64,000 nt of DNA from Scenedesmus sp. ARA3 (lineage: Eukaryota; Chlorophyta; Chlorophyceae; Sphaeropleales; Scenedesmaceae). The notes beneath the pieces were generated by a model that saw only the letters and a program-made list of their open reading frames with translations, did not search any database and was not told where the DNA came from. Shown here piece after piece: positions 29,384 through 40,791 of the stretch. The DNA lies in assembly GCA_004335835.1 (NCBI GenBank), contig RWJK01001239.1, positions 63,578 to 127,577 of the forward strand, written 5' to 3'. Each line of letters starts with the position of its first letter. The first letter of the stretch is position 1. A program made the position numbers and the translations under genes.

Positions 29384-29831
29384 TCACGTGTGCATTGTGT
29401 CGAAGGTCATGATGCTGTCGCCAACAGCAAAGTTCTGCACCGGCTGCTCCTCAAAGATCCTGGCGGCGGCAGCAGCAGCAGCAGGTCGGCAGCAACAGCA
29501 GGAACTCAGGCGAGTCCATGAGTTCAACCGCAGCTGAAAGATTACTTGCGCATGTTACCCTCCTGCACACACGAGCCTGCTGTGGATTTGCACGCGCCAA
29601 GGATCCCTTGCAACGATGCGGACTCCCTACACCTGCTGCATGACTGCCTGCCATCTTGCACGCTTAGGCTGTAACCTCTGTCAACCTAACAGACAGCCCT
29701 CAGCCTCACATGTAGATGCGGTCCCCGCTAAGGCACTGCAGGTGCTGTGGCAGCGCTGCGCTGATGCCGGCCACCAGATCCTTGCGCGCATCCCGGCTGA
29801 TGGAGCTCTCCGCTGCCTTGATGGTCACCTG

Positions 29832-29862
<31 letters not shown>

Positions 29863-30523
29863 AGGGTGTCAGCATACAGACGAGGTTGTGGAGAGGAAGA
29901 ATACAGCAAGCAGCAGAAGCAGACACGCTGACAGCTATCACATCATGCTAGACAGCGCAGGGACCTGGGCTGTGTGTTGTTTTGGGTGATAGCTTCTGCT
30001 GCAGCAAATTGTTTACGGTGTTTTGTTACAAGTGTCAAGGGCAAGGATGCAGAATTGAGCTTCCCTCCTGATTGCACTGCATCCTGCTTATGGTAGAGCA
30101 GGGGTGGCACGATGATACGCAGGCTACCTGTACACACAACAGGCAGATAGGCCTCGCCGCTACTTTATCGACCAATCAAAGATCAGGGCTTACCACGGCT
30201 GCTGGGCTCTCTGGGTTGCCTCCCAGGGACAGGAACTGGTTGTCAGTCACCTGCACATGTGTGTGAGCTGCTGCTGTCTGCAAGGCATGCAGTAGCAGGC
30301 ACACAGCGCGGTCAGTACAACTCCCAGCAGGTAGATAGCAGTCAAGCCGTTCAGAAGATCCAGAACTGCTGCAAGGCAGAGTTCGCGCGTTGTTCTGAAC
30401 ACTGAGCAAAGCAGGTCAGCTTACGTGGAGGGTCTTGGTGAAGAGCTCGGTCAGTTTGACCGCAAGAGACCGCTTCTGCGCTGGATCCAGACTGGCGTTT
30501 GTTTCCACGACGATGAGAGGCAT
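29384..30523 (-). CDS. MIF/tautomerase superfamily protein
   Basis: Macrophage migration inhibitory factor (MIF)-like proteins form small trimers and use an N-terminal Pro as the general base for keto-enol tautomerisation. Exons: 30523-30425, 30277-30194, 29828-29710, 29459-29384; phases agree, 125 residues, close to the usual ~115. The start reads MPLIVVETNASL, with Pro directly after Met. Exon 2 contains VTDNQFLSLGGNPESPAAV, matching the MIF VVPDQLMAFGG segment at the same spacing. Exon 3 ends LSGDRIYM, like the MIF SPDRVYI. The C-terminus is IFEEQPVQNFAVGDSIMTF. The Lys-Pro normally found about residue 32-33 is not seen (HTAAAHTH instead), so the exon 2 start might be wrong or the active site diverged. 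Confidence 0.85.
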
Positions 30524-30921
30524 ATTGCTACGCTGTTGCTTGAAACGAAGTAGCTATGCGCGCCACGGAACTGTTGACAATGGCGTAAGTCCTGCAACAG
30601 GACGCTGATATGCTTAACAACTTGAATTTGCCAGTTGTAAGTAATGAACAGTTGATCATCAGCCTTCCGAGACGTTTGAACACATCGAAGCCCTACTGTG
30701 TTATCCATGGTTTTTGAAGGCCGTCTTCAGTTGTAGTCTCTTCTTTTGAGAAGACAGATACACCCGCATTACGTTATTGACGTGCCCAGACCGTGTCTCT
30801 GCTGCCGCCCACCATCTGCGCATCACTACTGCTGTCACACCTGCTGGCTGCCGGGCAGTCCTGACTGCCAGGAAGCACATCCCGCATCACACCCTGCTCA
30901 AACGAGTAACGCTACACCAGC
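30524..30921. promoter_or_regulatory. Bidirectional promoter region, MIF-like and SURF2
   Basis: A 398-base divergent spacer between the start codons at 30523 (minus) and 30922 (plus). It must hold both 5' UTRs and promoters. No specific motif is claimed. Confidence 0.5.
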
Positions 30922-31641
30922 ATGGACTCCTTAGACCCTCAGCTGCAGCAGCTGCTGGAGCAGCATAAGGCACACTTCAGTGTGCAGGACAATGGCAAAA
31001 TCCTGTGCACCATTAACGGGCACACACTGCCACCCAGGCATGAGGAAGTGTCAAAGTTCATTCAGTAAGCAACATGTGTTACTTACTGCTGCTAATGTGC
31101 CCATGCATGGGAGTCCGTCTGGTGCCTGCCTTACAGCGTGCACAATTGCCTGCACCCACCATAGCCCACCCAGCCTGCAGTCATTATGACACAGGCTACC
31201 GTGGTACACAGAGACCTGACCTCACCCATGCACAGCATCCACGGGCTTTCATCTGGTTTGCCATATGTGCAAGCGTCTGTTTACATGGCTAACTGCATCA
31301 TTGTTTGCCTCAGGGGCCCCAAGTTCCAGAAGCTGCTGAAGCGGCACCAGGCAGAGAACGTGCTGCAGAAGTATGAGCCGTTCATTGTGCAGAGCAAGAA
31401 CTTCCCGTGAGTGCTGCAGCAGCGGCAGCAGCAGCAACATCAGCAGCAGAAGCAGCGGTGGCGGCGGTGGCAGCGGCAGCAGCGATTGCAGGTGTTGCAG
31501 CAGCACACCTGAAGTGAGAGGAATTGCTTGCCCCATAATTGGTCAGCAGGCATCGTGGCGTAGCTGCTCTCTTCTCCTGCTGCAGCTTACCTGTTGCATA
31601 TCACATCTGTGCTGCTCATGGTAGCCTGCAGTGTCACACCA

Positions 31642-31687
<46 letters not shown>

Positions 31688-32325
31688 GCTTGCTGCTGCT
31701 GCTGGTCTCGCTGCTGCTGCTGCTGCTGCTCCTGCTGCTGCTGCGCAGGCTGATGCTGTACTGTGCGCTGACCGGGCAGCTGATGGACAAGAGCCTGGAG
31801 GCGGTCAAGAAGCACATGCAGGGCAAGAAGTTCGCGCGGGCCAAAGGTGTGCATGCAATGCGACAGCTGTGTAGGTTAACCACTCCTGGCTGTGTATAGT
31901 ACGTGGTACGCATGTGGCTGTGGAGCTCATGGCAGCAACGCCCTGCCAGCCATGCTGCTGGCTTCAACTTCAGTGGTGCTGATGGATGGGCTTATGGGTG
32001 GGCTGTCCTGCAAGCGCATTTGCTCTGCACAGCAGCAGCAGCATGGCACTGTAGAAAGCAACAGCCTCGGCATAGTGCAATGGCAGGAAAAGGCCCAGCA
32101 AGCTGCCATGTGGCCAGTCTGAAATGCCTGCACCCTTCTTGGGCATATGCGAGGGCAATTTCTGGCGATCTCTGGTGCCTGCTGATGCTGCCATGTGCAA
32201 TGTTACGTACTCTTGCAGAGCGATTTACCAACGACGAGATAGACCTAAAGCCTGAACCCTCGCTGGAGTCATTTGGCATCAAGGTGCCCAAAGAGGGAGC
32301 AGCAGCAGATGACGATGCAGCAGAC

Positions 32326-32378
<53 letters not shown>

Positions 32379-32950
32379 TGATGCGGCTGCAGCCAAGCAG
32401 CAGCGAAGCAGCGCCAAGGCTCCCAAGCAGAAACAGAAGCAGGCTGCTGCAAATGGAGCAGCGGCTAATGGAGCAGCAGCAGCAGCAGCAGCAGCAGCTG
32501 ATACAGAGGGTAGTGGTGATGAAGGTGATGAGCCTGCCTTTTGGGTGCCGGATGATGGCGGCATCAGTGATGATGGGGAGGATGATGGCGAGGGTGAAGC
32601 TAGCGGCAGCGATGTTGACATGGATGAAGAGGCAGAGGATGAGCTGCCAGGTGCGCTGGGCCGCGTGCATTACTGCATCCTGCAGGAATGCTGGAATTCA
32701 GCGATTTGATATGGTTGCAGGGTGATTGCAGTATTTTAAAGCGCAGGATTGTCTGAGTAGCACGGGGCTGCCTGTTCTTTAGAGAGACTACCAGCAGGTT
32801 TATAGGGTTGCTGGTTTCCCAGCTGGCAGAACATCATGATGTTGCTGGCACATGGGCTGGGTAAGCTGACATTATGCTGCACAGTCCTTCACATTGTGTA
32901 TGCTCTGTCTGCTGCCCCACAGGTGACCCCATGGAGGAAGACGCCTCAGC

Positions 32951-32986
<36 letters not shown>

Positions 32987-33413
32987 CCAGCGCAAGGCAG
33001 CTAGCAAACAGCAGCCGGCAGCAGCAGCTGGCAGCAGCAAGCAGAAGCAGCAGCTGGATCAGCCTGCAAAAGCAGGCAAAGCAGCAGCAGCAGCAGCAGC
33101 AGCAGGGCCGAAGAAGTGAGTAACTGTTGGGCAGCAGATTCTATGTCGGGGCTGCAAGCAGGGGTGTAGGTGCTTTGCAAGTGCACGCATTAGGGCTGTG
33201 CATGTGACTGCCGTTGCGCAGCCCTGGAAATATGCGCTTTGGAGACTTTATTGTAGCCGCTGACAGGCAGCTTGAGATTTACGTCAGCTCAAACACCATC
33301 GCGCTGGCAGCAGGAAACTAACAACCGCATTGCTGTTGTGCATGCTGTGCGTGCTTAGCAGGAAGCAGAAGAACATCAACAGGCCCAGCTCGGCAAAGAA
33401 GGCCAAGCGCTGA
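30922..33413 (+). CDS. SURF2: Surfeit locus protein 2 (SURF2)
   Basis: SURF2 is a conserved, mainly nuclear/nucleolar protein with a poorly known role. Exons: 30922-31064, 31314-31406, 31749-31846, 32219-32650, 32923-33115, 33362-33413; phases agree, 336 residues. The N-terminal domain matches the family: KILCTINGHTLPPRHEEVSK (animal SURF2 has VRCILTGHELPCR), GPKFQKLLKRH, YEPFIVQSKNFP, LYCALTGQLMDKSLEAVKKH and GKKFARAK. Exon 4 carries a poly-Ala run and an acidic tail including the EPAFWVPDDGG motif (animal EAFWEP). The C-terminus is basic (NINRPSSAKKAKR), as in other SURF2 proteins. Poly-Gln and poly-Ala insertions explain the greater length (about 256 in human). The start ATG immediately precedes the conserved N-terminus. 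Confidence 0.92.
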
Positions 33414-34431
33414 GCTGCAGCTGCAGCTCTATGGTCACCTCCTTTGGTTCCCTCTGGACCTGGATGGCGATGCAGCAAAGCAGCGCAGCATGTGCAGTGG
33501 AACCTTTGGCTCAGAGGCAGCGGCCACTTGTATCTGCGTGAAACGTGGCTGGGCGTCTGTAGCAGTGCCCTGCAGGAGGCAGCGGATGTAACCGACTGCT
33601 GTCGCATCTGGTCTTGGCGTTGTGCCTCAGACTGCTTCTGGTGCTAACCTTACACAAACATGAGCGCAGTTCGTATCACCAGCGGCGCGAGCAGGATGCG
33701 CCCGCTGCAAATTTTCAATGGCGCTCAGCGTTGGCATCTCAGCCTGAGTGAGCTTGGCTTATCTAGCCTGCACAGGGTAGGTAGGCCAAGCCAGGTGGTG
33801 GGTGAGTCAGAACAGCATGTATGCCATACATTGTATGGCAATCATTTCGGTCTTTAACTATGATGGCGCTGCTAGCCATGCAGCAATTGCTGCCATGTTC
33901 GGGCAGCAGCAGTGGCAGGCACTGACGCCACCTGGCATGCCTACAGCAGGGGCGGGTGCATGTTGCCCAACAAGAGCAGGCACTTCAGCTGTCCCGGAAC
34001 CAACAGATACAGCAACGTATGGCATGTCAAATGATTGTTGCAACGCAAACGACCGCCAGATTCTGCGATTAGCAACAAGCAAGTGACTGTCATGACCGTG
34101 TGTCATGTGAGGCACCGTCAGCAGGTCTCATCAGGCAGCGCCAAAGCCAGTGGATGTCCCAGACATGCTCAACAACATCTTGATATTGGTACAGTGCTTC
34201 CAACTCTGCAAAGCCATTGTTCAGACAAGCCACGTCTCGACAGGCAATATCCGCGCCTTACTTACCAGTGCAGCTTCCAAGCAGCCGTGTAGTACAGATT
34301 GGACATCGTCAACATATTATAGGTGTTGGTTGATTCAGCTATCAGTCGCTAGTTGTGCTGCTTGCTGTGGCGACAGCAGCGTGAAGCAGACATAGCACTT
34401 GGACTTCAGGCGTCTCTAGATACACGGAGGG
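33414..34431. other. Intergenic region SURF2-HAD
   Basis: SURF2 3' flank with TGTAA at 33587-33591, then about 800 bases with no recognisable gene. Confidence 0.45.
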
Positions 34432-36430
34432 ATGGTGGCGCCAGTGTTGCTAGACAGCCCGCTGGCGTTTGAGCGGGAGTTTGAGCACATTCTCATCGAT
34501 TTGGACGATACACTGGTGAGTACCCTGATGAACAGCTGCTGCCCTACAGGACCACCAAAATCGCCTAACAGCGCTGCAGCACGAGCCTGAACGATGTTTG
34601 TGTTGTATGTTGGCACATCCACCTTGCGGCAGCCCTCGCTCTGCATGCTGTGGCCTTGTCAGGCTGGCTAGCATCAACTGCTGCTGTATTCACTGGCTGC
34701 ATGCAACTGTTAACATTCTGCCCTGCCTTACCTCTTTTATGCGTGCAGTATCGCAATGAGGAGATTCCGCAAACTGTGAGACAGAACATTCAGGGTGAGG
34801 GATGCTGCAGACTCTTGTTTTGGGGCCTGACAGTGGCCTGGAGCCTTCTCTGAAGCGCATCGAGTGTGCTGCTTAAACTTGCTGGGACAGCAGCTGTAGC
34901 GTTGACAGGAATGCTGAACATAACACAGGTCTGGTTCCAGCTTTTCGAGACACTGTAGCGGCATCTGCGGTAGCATCAGAAGGCGCTTGCGGTTTCAACA
35001 GCGGCATACACCACACTGCGAGGGCTTCATTCCTTCACTGGTCACTCCTCCTGCAGCTGTATGCTTGCACTGCTCCCCGACCCTACACCTCACATCCTTT
35101 CATCCTCCCAACTTAATGTCATCACTGCAGCCACTGTAATGCACTCACTCTTGTTCAATATTCAAACACCTGCAGACTACATGGTGGCAAAGCTGGGCAT
35201 CCCGCAGGACCAGGTGCAGCAGCTCACGCAGGAGCTGTACCTAGCCCACGGCACAACCATGGCAGGCCTCACTGCGCGCGGCTACAGCATCGACTTTGAT
35301 GACTGGCATGTGCACGTGCACGGCAGCCTGGACTATCAGAGGCTGCTGCACAGCCAGCCAGCCACACGGCAGGCCTTGCAGGAGATGTGCGTGCAGCAGC
35401 ACATCCTGACAAACGCGGACGCAAAGCACACGGCGGCGTGCCTGACGCAGATGGGGCTCACCGGCTGCTTCCAGGTGGGCATAGTATGTTGGAGGCTAGC
35501 GCATCAGCAGGGCGCTTTGTTGGGGGATGATGGACAAGGGACGAAATATGCTGGAGGCTGTCGCATCAGCCATCGCGTGCATGACACGGACTGCGCTCTT
35601 GGGTTGCATGTTGGAGTGCATGAGCTGCACTGGCAGCTGCAGTCCAGCTTTACTGCTGCGCTCACCAGAGCTATTGATCTAGTCTGCTCCCACGTCACCT
35701 ATGCTGCTGCTCACCCACACTTGTGTGGTTGTCCTGCCCTGCCTTCAGAGCATCTGGTGCTTTGAGAACGTGATGGACCTGGCTAGGAGCAAAGGGCTCC
35801 TCACGCCCAGCACACCAGTCATGTGCAAGCCGTCAAAGCAGGTGAGCAGGCGCTCAATCACACCGCTTGCTGTGCTGTATGTGGTGGCCAGCATTGCAGC
35901 TGCTCACTTGGTGGCACGCCACAATCTCTGTCAGTGAGGGTTCTTGCTGATCATGCACGCATCAGCTGCCCTGCACATGCTACAGTTCAACAGCAGGGTG
36001 CCTTACACCATAATGCCTTGCAGTCGGACATGGTATCCTGCAATTGGCTGTTCTGTCTGCACTCAACTGCCCCCAAATGCACTCGTATGTCCCTCATCTG
36101 CACTCACACTTTTGTCCCTGTTTTTAATCCCTGCCGCAGGTGTACGATCTGGTGATGGAGCAGCTGGGCGCGCAGCCGCGCAACACGCTCTTCATCGACG
36201 ACAGCCCGCGCAACGTGGCTGCAGCGCATGAGCTGGGCATCTTCACCGTGCTGGTGTCGCCCGCGCTGGCAGCGCAGCAGCAGCCGCAGCACCAGCCCGT
36301 GGCTGGGGCTGACCTGGTGGTGAGCAGCTTCACGCAGCTGCGGGAGCTGCTGCCGCAGCTGTTTGAGCAGCGCAAGCAGCAGCTGGAGGGCGTGCCTGCT
36401 GGCGTGCCTGTAAGCGTGATGGCGTCGTGA
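34432..36430 (+). CDS. HAD-superfamily hydrolase, pyrimidine 5'-nucleotidase-like
   Basis: Predicted Mg-dependent phosphatase of the HAD family, closest in layout to yeast Sdt1/Phm8 and plant pyrimidine 5'-nucleotidase-like enzymes, which dephosphorylate nucleoside monophosphates. Exons: 34432-34515, 34749-34794, 35176-35474, 35749-35841, 36140-36430; phases agree, 270 residues. Motif I is IDLDDTLY, split between exons 1 and 2, with the nucleophile Asp and the acid/base Asp two residues on. The helical cap follows (DYMVAKLGIPQDQVQQLTQE). The motif II region is HILTNADAKHT (Thr-Asn). The motif III Lys is in CKPSKQVYDLV. Motif IV is LFIDDSPRNVAAA. The C-terminus is ordinary (TQLRELLPQLFEQR). 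The substrate is inferred from family only. Confidence 0.88.
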
Positions 36431-38486
36431 GGGTGAGGAGAGTGGCGGGTGGGAGGTTGTGGTGTGCAGGAGTATGCGGTCGTGTTGCTTGAGTGCACAG
36501 CTGGAGAGGGCAGATGCAGTGTGGCATGCCTTTGAGTGCTGCGCTGTGTCCTGCATCCCTCGTGTATGTCAGGACAAGGTTGCATACTTCAGGACGAAGT
36601 CGCACACTTCAGGGCGAGGAGTGTTAGCAGTGAGTGTTGGCAGTATGACTTTGGTTTCACTGGTGGCTGCTTCAGCAGGTGTGGCGTGTCGCGGGTGCAT
36701 GCCTGTGTCTTGCACCTGTGGGCGCGTGTGTGTGGTGTGTGCCAGCTGCTGTAAGCGCACTGCAGCAGGCTGTGGTGCGGTCTTGTACTATATATATTCC
36801 TCGTATTGCAGCTCGGTTGGCCTGCTGGCAAACCGCGTTGCTGCTGCTTGTTACCTGCTGGTCAAAGCCTGCAGCTTGAGATGCTGCCCCAGCTGAGCTC
36901 GGGCTGTGCCACTTGACAGCTGAAGTACTTCTGAATATGCTTTTGCATGTTTCACTTGACTTTGTTGCTCTGATGCGCTCTGTCAATCACGTGTGGATGC
37001 TACAGTGATGTGCTGGCCACATGCTACTGGATGATGCACTACACTGTGTTTGTTGGCTGCGCTGATGTTTCCTGCGGCGACGAGATTATTTTGTGTGCTG
37101 GTAGGGCAGCTGTTTGTTGTCAGGTACTGCAGAAATTCTGAGCTGGCAAGTGCACTAGTCCTACAGTGTAGGCAGGAGTGCAGCAGGAGTCGGTGTACTT
37201 TGAAGGCAGCTGGCAGGTGCAGGCCATATGGCGGCACAGGGTCTCTGATGGGCTCTGCACTGCTGCAGCTTAAGCAGTACACACAAATGTGTGCTGTGGT
37301 AGTCAGGTGACGGGCGTGTCTGTGCAGCCAGATCAACACAGGCAGTGACTGCAAATGAAGATGCTTAGGACAGCCAGCATGCTTTCGATCACCTTCCCCT
37401 GTCAAGCAACTTGCTGCTATACCCTGTAGGGTGTTGAGTAGCTGCTGCATTGCGAAGCTTCTGCAGTTGCGCTTGCTGAATTATCGTGCATTGTGCAGCG
37501 GCTGATTGCTGCTGCATGGTGCTATTGTTGTGAGGGCCCTGCAAAATGGGCCCCACAAGAAGCATGGTCATTGGACTTTGGATTTGCTTGCCTTGCAGCC
37601 TGAGGCAGGGATCATGTTCTGCAGTGTGCTGCTCTTGAAGCTGAGCACTTGTTGTGGCACCAAGTGAACCAGCTGATCAAACCCATTCACATTTAACTGG
37701 GTGGCTGGTATGCTGAAGTGGAATGCACGGCAATGGGGAATGCAGTTAATCGCACCAATGTTTGTGCGGCATAGCGAGGCCAGCTCAAGCAGAATTGGCT
37801 GGTCACGTACCTGTGGGTGCACAGCACCCCCAGGCTGGCAGGGGTGAATGAAAGGCGTGCTTTGCTGGAGATTGTTGTATACATAGAAATTACATAAGTT
37901 TCCATCATATGTTGCCTTGTGTTTTGGACTTTCCACTCTTGGCAGCTGTAAGAATGGATCCAGCTGCTGGTGCGTGGTACCTGCTGGGTGATGTGCACGC
38001 TTGCGGCATGTCCAACAAAGGGCAAGTTGCCCTTTCAACGCCTTGGTGTGCTGCCTGTACGTGTTCTGCATGTTTACACACATGGTGTGCAACTAGCCAG
38101 CACTTGCAGGGCTTTGTCTTTGCTCCTTTGATCGCTTGTAAACCTTGCCGGGCTTTTGCACGCTTTGCACTTCATTGCTGTGGTTTAGGGTTTGCAGGAA
38201 CAGTACACACAAGGACCAACAGTGTGGCCCATGACTCATACGATGTAATGTCACTTGCCGGCGCAGCACTGACTGAACGCAAAGCGAAAGAAGCACGAAC
38301 AGCTCTGCACTAATCCATGCTGCAGTACCAATTGTACAGCAGGCAGAAGGAATGCTGGCCTGCCGCTGCTCTCGTCGCTTATGCGCAGTCGCATTTAGTT
38401 CGTTACAGCCACATCGTAAGCTTTTGAACCCTTGCTTGCGCACCTTGCAACGATCAATTGTCTCGGGCAGGCAGCAGGCAACCGAC
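36431..38486. other. Intergenic region HAD-SPATA20
   Basis: A TGTAA lies at 36750-36754, about 320 bases past the HAD stop. A short internal direct repeat is at 36572-36620. No coding similarity was found in roughly 2 kb. Confidence 0.4.
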
Positions 38487-40126
38487 ATGCCTCAAGCAGC
38501 AGCATCGCAGGCAGCTGCGGGCGAGCACAAGCACACAAACAGGCTTGCAAAAGAACAAAGCCCTTATCTACTGCAGCATGCGCACAACCCGGTGAGCGAA
38601 GCACTCGCCTCTCCGGCAGTTCTACTACAAACAGTGCTAGTGCCGAGACACTGATCCGGAGTTGCAGCTAGCTCAAAAGCAGCCGAGGCACATCATTAAA
38701 TGCGTGATCAGAAATGTGCGGGCTGCCACAGCAGCATGTAGAGCCATGGAGCGTGGAATGCACGAGTTGTGTTGCTGCAGCAGCAGCAGCTGCTGCTGCT
38801 GGTGGTGGTGGTGCTGCTGCTGCTGGCACAGCCATCATGGTTGCCAAGCAGCCTCGCTGCATGTGCTACCCCGTTGAAATGTATCATAGCTTTCAGACTG
38901 TTGCCAAAACCTGACATTGCTGTATGCATGGGCTTGCTGTTGTACATGTACTGCCTGTAAGAAGAAGCGCAGTAGCTGTTGTCTGTGTGACGTCTTGCTG
39001 AACGCACAACTGCCAGTCAACTGCCAGTCACCGAACACATAACGGTACCCCTGACTGCACCACTACCATCATCAAACATGCTCTGCAATTGCAAAGTTGC
39101 ACGCTGTTGTTGTGGGGTGGCATGGTGTCCTGCATCCAACCCCGCAGTAGGCGATCAGAGCTAACAGGGTAGGCGACACCCTGAGGCATGTGGCGAAGCA
39201 TTTGCGCCGCAACACACCACTGTCTGCATCACTGCACATCAGTAACCCATGCCAGTGTTGCTGAAACTGCTGGTGTGCTTGCTAGTGCTGCTGGTGCACG
39301 CCTGATGGTGGCTGCTGTTGTATGCTTGCTTGCTTGCAGGTGGAGTGGTACCCCTGGGGCGAGGAGGCCTTTGAGGCAGCACGGCAGCAGGACAAGCCCA
39401 TCTTTTTGTCCGTGGGCTACGCCACCTGCCACTGGTGAGGCGGCTGCTCTGTATACAAACATGGGAATTTGATAAAGGGAGCACATGCATGGGCAGGACA
39501 AGCCCATCTTGTTGTCTGTGGGCTACGCCACCTGCCACTGGTGAGGCGGCTGCTCTGTATAGATACACGGGAATTTGATAGAGGGAATTCATGCATGGGC
39601 ATGACAGCTGCCTATGTGTGTTACAACATGCACGCGTGCATTGCTGCTGCATGCCGTGACTAGCTGATGTTGTCAGGCAATGCTTTGCTGATTGCCCGGG
39701 GCACAAAGCGTAGTGGGTTGTGCAAAGCTCTGAGGCAGGTTGGATAGCGCGAATGAAGTCAATGCGTGTTTGCTACTGCTGCTGCTGCTGCCGCTGCTTC
39801 AGGTGCCACGTGATGGAGCACGAGTCTTTTGAGAGCGAGGAGACAGCGGCCATCATGAACAAGCACTTCATCAACATCAAGGTTTGAAGTCAACGCCAGT
39901 CAACGCCAGCCAAACAATGTTAATGTCCTGAAATAGAAGAAGCACAGCATCTCTTCACACCTTGGTAGTTGCCAGGGCTGCGGCATGCAGCTGGCAACAG
40001 CAGCAACCAGCATCTGTCAAAGCTGGCACGTGTCAGCAAGACATGTGGCAGTGCCTCATGCCGCATGGTGACCAGTACTCCTGCTGCACGTGATGCTGAT
40101 GTACCACCACCTCGCTGCTGCTGCTG

Positions 40127-40164
<38 letters not shown>

Positions 40165-40736
40165 TTGACAGGGAGGAGCGGCCGGACGTGGACCGGGTGT
40201 ATGTGAGTGACACACGGCTGTACAGCTCCTTCAAGGCCGCTGCTCTGGATGTCCTGCTTCTGTGTGCTGGACTCTTGTGTGCCACATGGCTAGCTAAAGG
40301 TCGCACTGCACAGGTTGCAGATTGACTTGTCAATAAGTCGCTCTCATAATTTTGCTTTGCATGCTAAGAAAGTGCTGCTGCTGCTGCCCCTGCTGCTGCA
40401 GATGACCTTTGTGCAGGCGCTGACTGGTGGTGGTGGCTGGCCCATGAGCGTGTGGCTCACCCCCGGGGAGCTCAAGCCCTTCTACGGCGGCACATACTAC
40501 CCTGGTGAGCGCTGTGGTCCCGAGTGTACACAGAGTACAAGCAGCACCATGCAGGTCCTATTAGCTCGGTATTAGCTTTGTGTTTCATGTCATTCGCAGC
40601 TTGCACTGCAGGCTGACAGTGGCTTAGCCCGGACTTAGAAGTATCAGCTGAAGTGCTGGTCTGCTGCTGCCGGTGCTGCTGCTGCTGCTGCTGCTGCTGC
40701 CGGTGCTGCTGCTGCTGCTGCTGCTGCTGCCGCCGC

Positions 40737-40791
<55 letters not shown>

